DNA of 64,000 bases, taken from positions 300,743 to 364,742 of the forward strand of contig DASVLJ010000011.1 of NCBI GenBank assembly GCA_036384915.1, in the 5' to 3' direction. This document shows, piece by piece, positions 8,761 to 16,350 of this stretch. The position numbers and the translations under genes are program-made. Numbering within the stretch: the first letter of the stretch is position 1; the number at the start of each line of letters is the position of its first letter. The DNA is from PKWO01 sp036384915. GTDB taxonomy: Bacteria > Pseudomonadota > Gammaproteobacteria > Burkholderiales > Burkholderiaceae_D. The notes under the pieces are model-generated. The model did no database searches. It saw nothing but the letters and a program-made list of their open reading frames with translations, and had not been told where the DNA came from.

Positions 8761-8779
8761 GATAACGATTCGCATTAAT
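8761..8779. promoter_or_regulatory. Fur-box-like operator upstream of bfd
   Basis: The sequence GATAACGATTCGCATTAAT agrees with the 19-bp Fur consensus at 13 of 19 positions, including both GATAA/CATTA halves. It lies in the divergent region between bfd and the amidase gene, 69 bp from the bfd start. Binding by Fur is inferred. Confidence 0.6.
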
Positions 8780-8968
8780 ATTATTGTCCAAGATCGGATA
8801 AGGTGCAAGCTGCCGGATCAAATTTTTCGATACGAAATGAGCAGCTGCGGCTGGAACGCAGTCATCCTGGGAAGTAGTGACCCGGAAAGCAACTTGCCTT
8901 AGAATAAACTTGCTTCCGGTCAAAGTTCTGCCCGCGCCGCTCAAGGCGCCCTTCCCTCTATTTCGATC

Positions 8969-9694
8969 ATGGCACACAAATCCGCCCTGGCCCTTACGCT
9001 GTCCGCATTGTTCCTGGCACTTCCCGCACGGGCTTCTTCTCCCATGATTGCCATCGACGTGGGGCATTCGCTGCAACAACCTGGTGCCATCAGCGCGCGC
9101 GGCAAACAGGAGTTCGAATTCAACAAGGACTTGGCGCATGTCATTTTGCGCAGCATTGTTTCGCAGGGCGGACAGGGATTCGAAATCGGCGCCGACGGCA
9201 AGAGCGTCGACCCCGAGACACGTCCGCTGGACGCCGCTGCACGCAATGCAAAATTTTTCCTGTCCGTGCATCACGATTCGGTGCAACCGCAATACCTCAA
9301 CGACTGGACTTGGCAAGACGGCGTGCAACACTATGCCGAAGATCGCTTTGCCGGCTTCTCGCTGTTCGTTTCGCGCAAGAACAAGCAGTTGGCCGGCAGC
9401 TTGCAATGTGCCTCGTCCATCGGCAGAAAGCTGATCGAGGCAGGCTTCAAGCCCTCCTCGCATCATGCGGAGAAAATCCCAGGCGAAGGCCGCGAATGGG
9501 CCGACAAGGCCAACGGCGTGATGTATTACGATAATCTGATCGTGTTGAAGAATGCCAGGATGCCGGCCGTCCTGCTCGAGTCGGGCGTGATCGTCAACCG
9601 TGACGAAGAGTTGCGCATGCAAGACCCCGCCGTGCGCAGCCGCATCGGCAACGCAGTGGCTTCAGGTTTAAGCAAGTGCGGCATGTTGCGTTGA
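8969..9694 (+). CDS. N-acetylmuramoyl-L-alanine amidase (Amidase_3), secreted
   Basis: 241 residues with a Sec signal peptide (cleavage after about residue 22, ARA-S). It cleaves the amide bond between the glycan and the stem peptide of peptidoglycan in the periplasm. The zinc-site residues of the family are visible: H33 in IDVGHS, a Glu in QEFEFN and a His in SVHHDS. The catalytic Glu is in LLESGVIVN near the C-terminus. It lacks an AMIN domain or LysM/SPOR repeats, so it is a minimal catalytic form with an insertion around residues 95-150. There is no clear Shine-Dalgarno element. Confidence 0.88.
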   Translation: MAHKSALALTLSALFLALPARASSPMIAIDVGHSLQQPGAISARGKQEFEFNKDLAHVILRSIVSQGGQGFEIGADGKSVDPETRPLDAAARNAKFFLSVHHDSVQPQYLNDWTWQDGVQHYAEDRFAGFSLFVSRKNKQLAGSLQCASSIGRKLIEAGFKPSSHHAEKIPGEGREWADKANGVMYYDNLIVLKNARMPAVLLESGVIVNRDEELRMQDPAVRSRIGNAVASGLSKCGMLR

Positions 9695-9804
9695 CTCGGA
9701 GGCTTGGCCGACGGCAACACCTTCCCTGCACGGAACTATTGCCCGAATGTCCCAGTCTATTGTTGCACAAAGCGACATTAGGATTGCAACGAAAGGACGG
9801 CAAC

Positions 9805-10059
9805 ATGACTCAGAAGCTTTCGCAACTTGAGACCGGTTCCATTCGCACCAACAAGGAAATCGAAATGGCGGTCAACCGCGGTTTGGCGGCATCGATGTTG
9901 AACGGCGTGACCATCGGCGCCGAGATCATGAAAGCCGCCGGCGTGCCGTTACATGTGAGTACGCGCGTCCTGGGCAACCCCAATCAGCGGCGAGCTACCG
10001 ATTGGCACCAGAATTCGGCGCTGCCGCCTGCTGAACCCGTCAATCCCGAAGCGCTCTAA
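9805..10059 (+). CDS. Conserved-looking hypothetical protein, 84 residues
   Basis: The start MTQKLSQLETGS follows GAAAGGAC with good spacing; upstream codons in the same frame are not protein-like. No family is recognised. The protein is soluble, with an amphipathic helix (NKEIEMAVNRGLAASMLNG) and a Pro-rich end. It lies 110 bp after the amidase and its last 20 bp overlap the end of the convergent thioesterase gene. Confidence 0.6.
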   Translation: MTQKLSQLETGSIRTNKEIEMAVNRGLAASMLNGVTIGAEIMKAAGVPLHVSTRVLGNPNQRRATDWHQNSALPPAEPVNPEAL

Positions 10060-10513
10060 GCACCTTTCCCACGACGACCGCGTCGTACACTTCGAGAAAT
10101 TCGGGCGGCATACGGCGCGCCTTGCCGCTGCTCAGCTCGATGCACACCAGCTCCCAACGTCCGCGCAGGATGGTTTGCCCACTCGCGGCATTGATCAGCT
10201 GGAAACAACGCGTCATGCAAAGTTTGCCGTCGCTGGCAGTCAGCCAGGTCGAAAGCAGCAATTCGTCGCCCAGCACCGAAGGCAGCAGGTAATCGTATTC
10301 GCCACGCCGTATGGCCATGGCGCGGTCCAGCCTGCGGTAGTCTTCGAGATGTAGGCCCAGGTATTCCGAATGAGCCCAGCCGGCCTGCTCGCACCATTGA
10401 AGGTAGACGGCATTGTTGACGTGGTTCAGCCCGTCGATATCGCCTGCTTGAGGGCCAACGCGCATGGTGAAGGGCGCCGGATAATCCCAGGAATATTGCG
10501 CGGTATCGCTCAT
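10040..10513 (-). CDS. Hotdog-fold acyl-CoA thioesterase (4-hydroxybenzoyl-CoA thioesterase/YbgC type)
   Basis: 157 residues from MSDTAQYSWDYP. A single hotdog domain: the motif GDIDGLNHVNNAVYLQWCEQA matches the active-site loop and long helix of 4HBT-type thioesterases, in which D and N/H position the water. The pattern MAIRRGEYDYLLPSVLGDEL is also typical. It should hydrolyse a small or medium acyl-CoA in the cytoplasm; the substrate cannot be inferred. It is probably monocistronic, and its 5' side borders the terminator and inverted repeat at 10556-10680. Confidence 0.88.
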   Translation of the reverse strand: MSDTAQYSWDYPAPFTMRVGPQAGDIDGLNHVNNAVYLQWCEQAGWAHSEYLGLHLEDYRRLDRAMAIRRGEYDYLLPSVLGDELLLSTWLTASDGKLCMTRCFQLINAASGQTILRGRWELVCIELSSGKARRMPPEFLEVYDAVVVGKVLRALRD

Positions 10514-10555
10514 CGTTTCAGCCCAAAATCGAACGCGGAAATCAAACAAGGTAAA

Positions 10556-10581
10556 CGCAAAAAAGCCCACCTAAGTGGGCT
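10556..10581 (-). terminator. Rho-independent terminator read on the minus strand
   Basis: On the minus strand AGCCCAC-TTAG-GTGGGCT is followed by six T. The 7-bp GC-rich stem lies upstream of the thioesterase and downstream of the inverted repeat at 10602-10680, so it would end a transcript coming from the right. Confidence 0.7.
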
Positions 10582-10601
10582 CATATCACATTTTTTGCAT
10601 C

Positions 10602-10680
10602 GCCAATACTTGAGACGATTCACTGGACGCCCATGCTATCTGCATGGTGCCCCCAGCTACGAATCGACTCAAGTATTGGC
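10602..10680 (-). ncRNA. Candidate structured RNA: long near-perfect inverted repeat with nested hairpin
   Basis: Arms 10602-10621 and 10661-10680 are complementary at 19 of 20 positions and enclose 39 nt. That interior folds further through CCATGC (10631-10636) and GCATGG (10642-10647), plus CTGG (10623-10626) and CCAG (10653-10656). The result is a rod of about 79 nt. A minus-strand terminator follows about 20 nt later, as expected for a small RNA or a structured 3' end of the GGDEF/EAL transcript. I see no match to tRNA, 6S, SRP RNA or tmRNA. A mobile palindromic repeat (MITE/REP type) is an alternative. Confidence 0.45.
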
Positions 10681-10770
10681 CGGCTTGTCGCCGATTTCTC
10701 TATCCCAATCGCCAGAGGATGACTGAATACTACATGAAGCTTTTGTATTTGTCCAGCCCCTTTAAAAAAG

Positions 10771-13452
10771 TTAACCGTTAGCTATTTTTTGCCGCTCGGC
10801 GATCAGCATGCCGGTGATTTGCTGCGCCGGCAGCGGCACCGACAACAAGTAGCCCTGGATTTCGTCGCAATGCTGGGCACGCAGGAAATCGAGCTGGCGC
10901 TGCGTCTCGACCCCCTCCGCGATAACCGACAAGCCGAGGTTGTGCGACATCGAGATCACCGTGCGCACAATGGCGCAATCATCGATATCGTCGGGAGTGT
11001 CCTTGACGAAGGAGCGGTCGATCTTGAGTCGGTCGACCGGCAACTGCTTGAGATAAGACAGAGAGGAATATCCCGTGCCGAAGTCGTCGATCGCAACCGA
11101 CACGCCGAGCCGTTTCAACTGGTGCAGCTTGTTCACGCTCTCGTCGACGTTTTCGATGATCGAGCTTTCGGTGATTTCGAGTTCGAGGAACCTGGCCGGC
11201 AAGCCGGTGATGGCCAGGGTATCGCGCACCTGTTCGACAAACCCCTTGTGGTGGATCTGCTTGGCCGCCACATTGACGGCCACGCGCAGTTCTACGTGAT
11301 AATCATGCCACCAGGCCGCAGCCTGGGTGCATGCGGCGAAGAGCACCCACTCCCCTATCGGCACGATCAAGCCGCTGTCTTCGGCCAGCGGAATGAATTC
11401 CATCGGCGAGACGATGCCGCGCTCCGGGCGCTGCCAGCGGAGCAAGGCCTCGACGGCGACGATACGGTCGTTGTGCAGTGAGCGCTGCGGCTGGTAGACC
11501 AGCACCAGTTCGCTGCGCTCGGCGGCGCGGCGTAGCGCCGTTTCGAGTTCCAGCCGGCGCGTGGCATGCGCCGCCATCGACTCGTCGAAGAAGCGCCAGC
11601 AATTGCGCCCTGCGGTCTTGGCACGATACATCGCCGTATCGGCATTGCGCAGCAGGGTCTCGCTGTCGGTGCCGTCGTGCGGAAACACGCTGATGCCCAT
11701 GCTGGCGGCGACATACATCTCGCGTCCGTCGATCATGACCGCTTCGGTCAACGATTCTGCCAGCTTGTGCGCTACGCGCTCGAAGGTTTCGCGCTTGCTG
11801 TTACCTTCCAGCAGCACCACGAATTCGTCGCCGCCTATGCGCGCAACGGTGTCTCCGATGCGCAGGCAGTTGCGTAGGCGGTTAGCCACGGCCTGCAGGA
11901 CCAGGTCGCCCGTGGCGTGGCCAAGGCTGTCGTTGATGGTCTTGAAGTGATCGATGTCGATGAACACCACGGCAAGCATGGTGTTGCGCCGCACCGCCAG
12001 GTCGATCTCGTGCTGGATGCGCTCAGCGAAGGTTCGACGGTTCGGCAGGTTGGTCAACACGTCATAGTGGGCCAACTGGTGCAGGCGTTGTTCCGACAGC
12101 TTTTGCTCGGTCACATCCTGGAAGATGGCGACGATGGCCTTGACGCGCCCGGTCGCATCGCGCATGGTCGATACGCTATGTTTGACCGTTACACTGCTTC
12201 CATCGCGGGTATTAAGATGCGCTTCGCTCTGGCAGGAACCGCTGTCGCGCAAGGCATTGGCGATGGCGGCGGCATCCTCGGGCCGGATCAGAGCGGGCTG
12301 GAGTGCCATCGCATTGCGCCCGATCACGTCGGCCGGAGCATAACCCGTGATGTCGGAAAATGCATTATTGACACGCATGAACACGCCGTCAGCGGAAAAG
12401 ATCGCGATCGCGTGCAGACTGGTTTCGAACACTTGCGCCGCCAGCGCCAGCGTTTCGTTCTTTTCTTCCAGGTCGGCTTTGCCCAACAGCAGCCTGTTGA
12501 GTTGCCTGCGCAAGATGGCGATCAAAATCAGCAGCAAACCTATCGAGAGCACGCCGACCCAAACCGATTGCTCGACGCGTTTGCGCCACGGTGCCAGCAC
12601 TTCGGCTTGCGAGAGACAAGCCACCGCGATGAAGGGATGGTCGGGGGATCCGGCGTAGCCGACGATACGGGCCAAGCTGTCGCTTGCATCGGCCGCCCGC
12701 GTGTAGGTGCCGCTCGAGCGCTCCCGATAGCGCGCAAATAGCGACGAACCGGCGAGGCTCCTGCTCCGCGGCGGAGCAAGGATCGGACTCTGCACCAGGA
12801 CTGCACCGTCGCTGCGCACCAGCATCAGGCGTGTATCGCTGCCCGTGCCGAGCGTACGGTAAAACGTGTCAAAGTAGTCGACAGGCATCCCTGCCACCAG
12901 GATCAGCCTGAGGCTGCCGTCGGGGTTGGTCAGGCGGCGCGAGATCGTAAATACCCACTTGCCCGACACCCGGCTGGCGAAGGGCGCGGAAATGTAGAGC
13001 CCGTTGTTGCCCGGCAGGCTGTGGAAGGCGTAATAGTCTCGGTCGGTCACGTCCACGCCATGCACGTCGTCATGCATACCGTTGGCTATCGTGTGCCCCT
13101 GCGCGTCGATCAGGCTGATGGCCGACATCTGCGGCAGCTTATTGGTGTAGCGCTCCAGGATGGTGCGGATCGCGGCCTGGTTTTCCGGCGTCGGGTCCAA
13201 CCCACTGCGCTCGACCTCGCCCAAGGCGCCCAGGAGGAAACGGTCGGCTTCGCCGACGGCACGATTGGCATGTTCTGAAAGCGCAGCAGAGATACTACGC
13301 GCATCGAGTTCGGCCTTCTGCAATGTGAAGCGGTAATCCTGGTCGATCGAGCTGAGCGCAAAGGCAATATAGAGTGCTGGGACGACAAGAGCCAGGGCGA
13401 GCAGGCTGGCCCGCGCTCCTTTCATCGTTCTCGAGTGCATCAAACTGCGCAT
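10771..13452 (-). CDS. Membrane Cache-PAS-GGDEF-EAL dual c-di-GMP enzyme
   Basis: 893 residues from ATG 13452, behind GAGGAAACT; the frame is open for 68 more codons upstream without protein character. Order: N-terminal helix (residues 10-30), periplasmic double-Cache-like sensor to about 300, a second membrane helix (VWVGVLSIGLLLILIAIL), PAS (about 340-455), GGDEF and EAL. The cyclase signature RIGGDEF is intact, and RIGD five residues before it is an inhibitory I-site. The EAL domain keeps EALLRW, the LEITES Glu, IDDFGTGYSSL, LKIDRSFV and AEGVET, so both activities are plausible. It is probably expressed alone. Confidence 0.92.
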   Translation of the reverse strand: MRSLMHSRTMKGARASLLALALVVPALYIAFALSSIDQDYRFTLQKAELDARSISAALSEHANRAVGEADRFLLGALGEVERSGLDPTPENQAAIRTILERYTNKLPQMSAISLIDAQGHTIANGMHDDVHGVDVTDRDYYAFHSLPGNNGLYISAPFASRVSGKWVFTISRRLTNPDGSLRLILVAGMPVDYFDTFYRTLGTGSDTRLMLVRSDGAVLVQSPILAPPRSRSLAGSSLFARYRERSSGTYTRAADASDSLARIVGYAGSPDHPFIAVACLSQAEVLAPWRKRVEQSVWVGVLSIGLLLILIAILRRQLNRLLLGKADLEEKNETLALAAQVFETSLHAIAIFSADGVFMRVNNAFSDITGYAPADVIGRNAMALQPALIRPEDAAAIANALRDSGSCQSEAHLNTRDGSSVTVKHSVSTMRDATGRVKAIVAIFQDVTEQKLSEQRLHQLAHYDVLTNLPNRRTFAERIQHEIDLAVRRNTMLAVVFIDIDHFKTINDSLGHATGDLVLQAVANRLRNCLRIGDTVARIGGDEFVVLLEGNSKRETFERVAHKLAESLTEAVMIDGREMYVAASMGISVFPHDGTDSETLLRNADTAMYRAKTAGRNCWRFFDESMAAHATRRLELETALRRAAERSELVLVYQPQRSLHNDRIVAVEALLRWQRPERGIVSPMEFIPLAEDSGLIVPIGEWVLFAACTQAAAWWHDYHVELRVAVNVAAKQIHHKGFVEQVRDTLAITGLPARFLELEITESSIIENVDESVNKLHQLKRLGVSVAIDDFGTGYSSLSYLKQLPVDRLKIDRSFVKDTPDDIDDCAIVRTVISMSHNLGLSVIAEGVETQRQLDFLRAQHCDEIQGYLLSVPLPAQQITGMLIAERQKIANG

Positions 13453-13904
13453 TGCGTTGTTAGTTTCCTCATTCCGTTCTTGCAAGCAATTCTCCGGCCA
13501 GGCCGGTGCTTGGTGGAATTTAGCGGGGGAGTGAAATAGTGCAGCCGGCATCATACCTGCCGGTCTCAAGCTTGAGTCGACGCCTCGCGCAGAATTGACA
13601 TTCTTTTGCAATGTCTCAAGGTAACTAATTAGTATGCACCAAAGTGAAGCTCGCATGAATTGCTTAAGTAGCGGTTAAGTCGCGCTTCGACCGAATAAAA
13701 TTAAGTAGCTGATTTTTTGACAAGGAGGGCCGGCGTTCACAAAAAGCGACACTTAGGCAAATGAAGTGTCGAAAAACCAAGTCCTTTTGGTTCGTTTCTT
13801 GCTTTCACTGGTATTGTTCAGCATGGCTTGGCCGCACCCTGACCTGGGATTGCAGGCCATCATAAGAACCGCCAAGGAATCATTCAACAGGAGGAAGTAC
13901 CAAC
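13453..13904. other. Divergent intergenic region between the GGDEF-EAL and TonB-receptor genes
   Basis: 452 bp without a convincing gene. A short hydrophobic open frame begins at GTG 13766, but it lacks a Shine-Dalgarno element and runs into the receptor gene out of frame, so I do not call it. The region must hold both promoters. A palindrome at 13747-13771 is the only structured element I see. Confidence 0.5.
13747..13771. promoter_or_regulatory. 8-bp-arm palindrome upstream of the TonB receptor
   Basis: CGACACTT (13747-13754) and AAGTGTCG (13764-13771) are perfect inverted repeats 9 bp apart, flanked by A-runs. It could be an operator or, on the minus strand where CTTTTTG follows, a weak terminator. 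No regulator can be assigned. Confidence 0.35.
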
Positions 13905-16268
13905 ATGAGTCGTCGCAACCGGCCCTTGCAACTAGCCAGCATTTTCGCCCTCACATCCACCGCATTGGCCGCGTCGGTCTATGCCCAGGAGGCGAGCACC
14001 GCCGCCGGCACCCAGCCTGCCGCCAAGAATTCCGATCAAATTGAAACCGTCGTCGTCACAGCCAACAAGCGCAAGGAAGACGCAAGCAAGGTCGGCACCA
14101 GCGTGTCGGTGATCAGCGGCGACGATCTCGTGGCCGAGCACATCACCAACTTCGAAGACATCACGCGCTCCCTGCCCAATATGTCGTTCTCCGGCGGCGG
14201 CGGCGGCGGCAACACCGGCAATGGCCCCGGCTTGTCCAATATCGAAATCCGCGGCATCAGTTCGCAAGCCGGTTCGGCAACCGTCGGCGTCTATCTCGAC
14301 GACGTGTCGATGACGGTGGCCAACCTGTACAGCCTGGGCAGCGCCGAACCGAAATTCTTCGACCTCGACCGTGTCGAAGTGCTGCGCGGCCCGCAAGGCA
14401 CCTTGTATGGCGCGAGCTCGATGGGCGGCACGATCAAGTTCGTCAGCAAGCAGCCAGACCTGACCGAACGCACCACCGACGTCTATTCTGAAGTGTCCTC
14501 GACCGAAGGCGGAGGCACCAACTACACGGTCAACGGCATCTTCAATCTGCCGCTGATCGACAATGAACTGGCACTGCGCTTAGGTGTGCAAACCGAGCAC
14601 AAGAGCGGCTATATCGACCAGGTTTCCCCCACGACGGGCGCAGTGGTGGCGTCGAGAATCAACGGGGAATACGACACCGTCTTCAAGGCGGCACTGAAAT
14701 GGGCGCCGACGAAAAATCTGACCCTGACGCCCGCCATCTTTTACCAGCAGGTCACGACCGGCGACATCGACGTCTCCTACAACAACCTGCCGGAAAACCA
14801 GACCAGCAAGCTGGTGCGCGAACCCGGCAGCGACCAGCTGCTGGTGCCCAGCCTGACGGCGAACTACGCCATGGACATCGGCGACCTGACCTCGGTGACC
14901 AGCTACTTCCAGCGCAAGTTCAACCGCACGCAGGACGGCACCACGGTCAACAGCCCCTATATCGGCACACAGATTTCCAATCCCGCGCTGGCCGCCGTGG
15001 TCGGCGCCTTGCCCTCGGCCGTGTACCTGAACAACCAGGTGCGCCAGTTCTCCGAAGAAGTGCGCCTGGCGTCGCATCCTTATGATCCGAGCGTCTCGCC
15101 CATCACCTGGCTGGGCGGCGCCTACGTGTCCGACCTGCACACCAACGTGACGGATAACGAGCCGATCTTCGGCATCAATGCCGCCTTTGCCGCCGCCGGC
15201 GCCAGCCCAAGCGACCCCGCCGTCCTGGCCGGCGCGATTCCGGCCGGCTTCCCGGGCGACAATTCCTATTTCGCGCAGCGCCACTACCACGACAAGCAGG
15301 AAGCGGTATTCGGCGAATTGAATTATTACTTCGTGCCGACCTTGCACGCCACCGCGGGCTTGCGCTACCTGCAGACCACCGACACGCTCGACCGCGTCGG
15401 CGACCTGTACTACGACGTCAACGTCCTGACCGATGCCAACGGCTACATCCACACCAACACCAGCACCAGCGGCAACGCCACCACGCCCAAGTTTTCGCTG
15501 ACCTGGGACGCCGACAATACCGACACGCTGTATGCATCGGCCGCCGAAGGCTACCGCGCCGGCGGCTCCAACTTCCCGGTGCCGCAAGCTTATTGCGGCC
15601 TGGCCGCCCCGGTTCCGCAGGGCTTCAAGTCGGACAGCCTGTGGAGCTATGAAGTCGGCGACAAGTCGCGCTTCTTCGGCAACCGCCTCTCCGTCGATGC
15701 GGCGCTGTTCTACGTCAACTGGAAGAGCCTGCAACAGCAGATCCCCTTGACCTGCGGCTTCAACTACAACACCAACGTCGGCAATGCGACGACCTACGGT
15801 GCGGAAATCTCGATCAAGGCCAAGCCGATTTCGAGCGTCCTGCTCGGCCTGGACGTCGGCACCACGCACGCCGCCTTGTCCGACAGCGCCGGTGCTGCCG
15901 CCGGCGTGACCGGCGCAGTAGACGGCGCCACCATTCCGGGCGTACCGAAGTACAACGCCTCGCTCTCCGGCCGCTACAACTTCTCGCTCGGCAACGATAC
16001 GTACGGCTTCGCCCGCGCCGAAATGCACTGGATCGGCAGCAGCTATGGTGCGCTCGACCCGAGCAACCCCGACTACAGCCGCTCCGGCTACCACACTGCC
16101 GATATCAGCGGCGGCGCGACCTGGGGCGATTGGGAACTGTCGCTGTTCGTCAAGAACGTGTTCAACAACGACACCATCATCCAGCACCCCGTGGTGCAAA
16201 GCGTGACCAACGAGGTCTACCGCGTACCGCCGCGCATCATCGGCATCAGCCTGTCCGCCAAGCTGTAA
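13905..16268 (+). CDS. TonB-dependent outer-membrane receptor
   Basis: 787 residues with a strong AGGAGGAAG Shine-Dalgarno element. The signal peptide ends at about residue 28 (VYA-QE). A TonB-box-like ETVVVTANKR follows at about 46-56, then a plug domain (SVSVISGDDL, RGISS, LYGASSMGGTIKFVSKQP) and a 22-strand type barrel ending RIIGISLSAKL. It imports a ligand across the outer membrane using TonB-ExbBD energy. No transporter, sigma/anti-sigma pair or siderophore gene is nearby, so the ligand is unknown. The style (Gly/Ser-rich loops, no clear siderophore signature) resembles receptors for carbohydrates or aromatic compounds. A terminator follows at once. Confidence 0.93.
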   Translation: MSRRNRPLQLASIFALTSTALAASVYAQEASTAAGTQPAAKNSDQIETVVVTANKRKEDASKVGTSVSVISGDDLVAEHITNFEDITRSLPNMSFSGGGGGGNTGNGPGLSNIEIRGISSQAGSATVGVYLDDVSMTVANLYSLGSAEPKFFDLDRVEVLRGPQGTLYGASSMGGTIKFVSKQPDLTERTTDVYSEVSSTEGGGTNYTVNGIFNLPLIDNELALRLGVQTEHKSGYIDQVSPTTGAVVASRINGEYDTVFKAALKWAPTKNLTLTPAIFYQQVTTGDIDVSYNNLPENQTSKLVREPGSDQLLVPSLTANYAMDIGDLTSVTSYFQRKFNRTQDGTTVNSPYIGTQISNPALAAVVGALPSAVYLNNQVRQFSEEVRLASHPYDPSVSPITWLGGAYVSDLHTNVTDNEPIFGINAAFAAAGASPSDPAVLAGAIPAGFPGDNSYFAQRHYHDKQEAVFGELNYYFVPTLHATAGLRYLQTTDTLDRVGDLYYDVNVLTDANGYIHTNTSTSGNATTPKFSLTWDADNTDTLYASAAEGYRAGGSNFPVPQAYCGLAAPVPQGFKSDSLWSYEVGDKSRFFGNRLSVDAALFYVNWKSLQQQIPLTCGFNYNTNVGNATTYGAEISIKAKPISSVLLGLDVGTTHAALSDSAGAAAGVTGAVDGATIPGVPKYNASLSGRYNFSLGNDTYGFARAEMHWIGSSYGALDPSNPDYSRSGYHTADISGGATWGDWELSLFVKNVFNNDTIIQHPVVQSVTNEVYRVPPRIIGISLSAKL

Positions 16269-16290
16269 TCCGCTTGGTTGTGGAATTGAA

Positions 16291-16318
16291 AGCTGCCGGC
16301 AGCCCCGGCGGCTTTTTT
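16291..16318 (+). terminator. Rho-independent terminator after the TonB receptor
   Basis: A 9-bp stem AGCTGCCGG/CCGGCGGCT (one G-T pair) with a 5-nt loop is followed by TTTTTTAT, 22 bp after the stop codon. Confidence 0.8.
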
Positions 16319-16350
16319 ATTGTCGAGCGGTTTGTACTTTCTGACCTTCG

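Noticed and set aside
8693..9622. N-terminal extension of the bfd frame to 385 residues
   Set aside because: The extension is antisense to the amidase and lacks domain character. The ATG at 8692 has a good ribosome site and gives the normal 75-residue ferredoxin.
10602..10680. 6S, SRP or tmRNA identity for the inverted repeat
   Set aside because: The length and sequence match none of these: there is no central bubble pattern, no SRP tetraloop region and no tRNA-like ends.
13766..14044. Hydrophobic small frame upstream of the TonB receptor
   Set aside because: GTG start without ribosome site, and it overlaps the receptor gene by 140 bp in another frame. It could at most be a short leader, which I cannot support.
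14580..16199. 539-codon minus-strand frame opposite the TonB receptor
   Set aside because: Its composition (Gly/Arg/Val/Ala-rich without motifs) is typical of an antisense frame in high-GC DNA. The plus-strand receptor is unmistakable.
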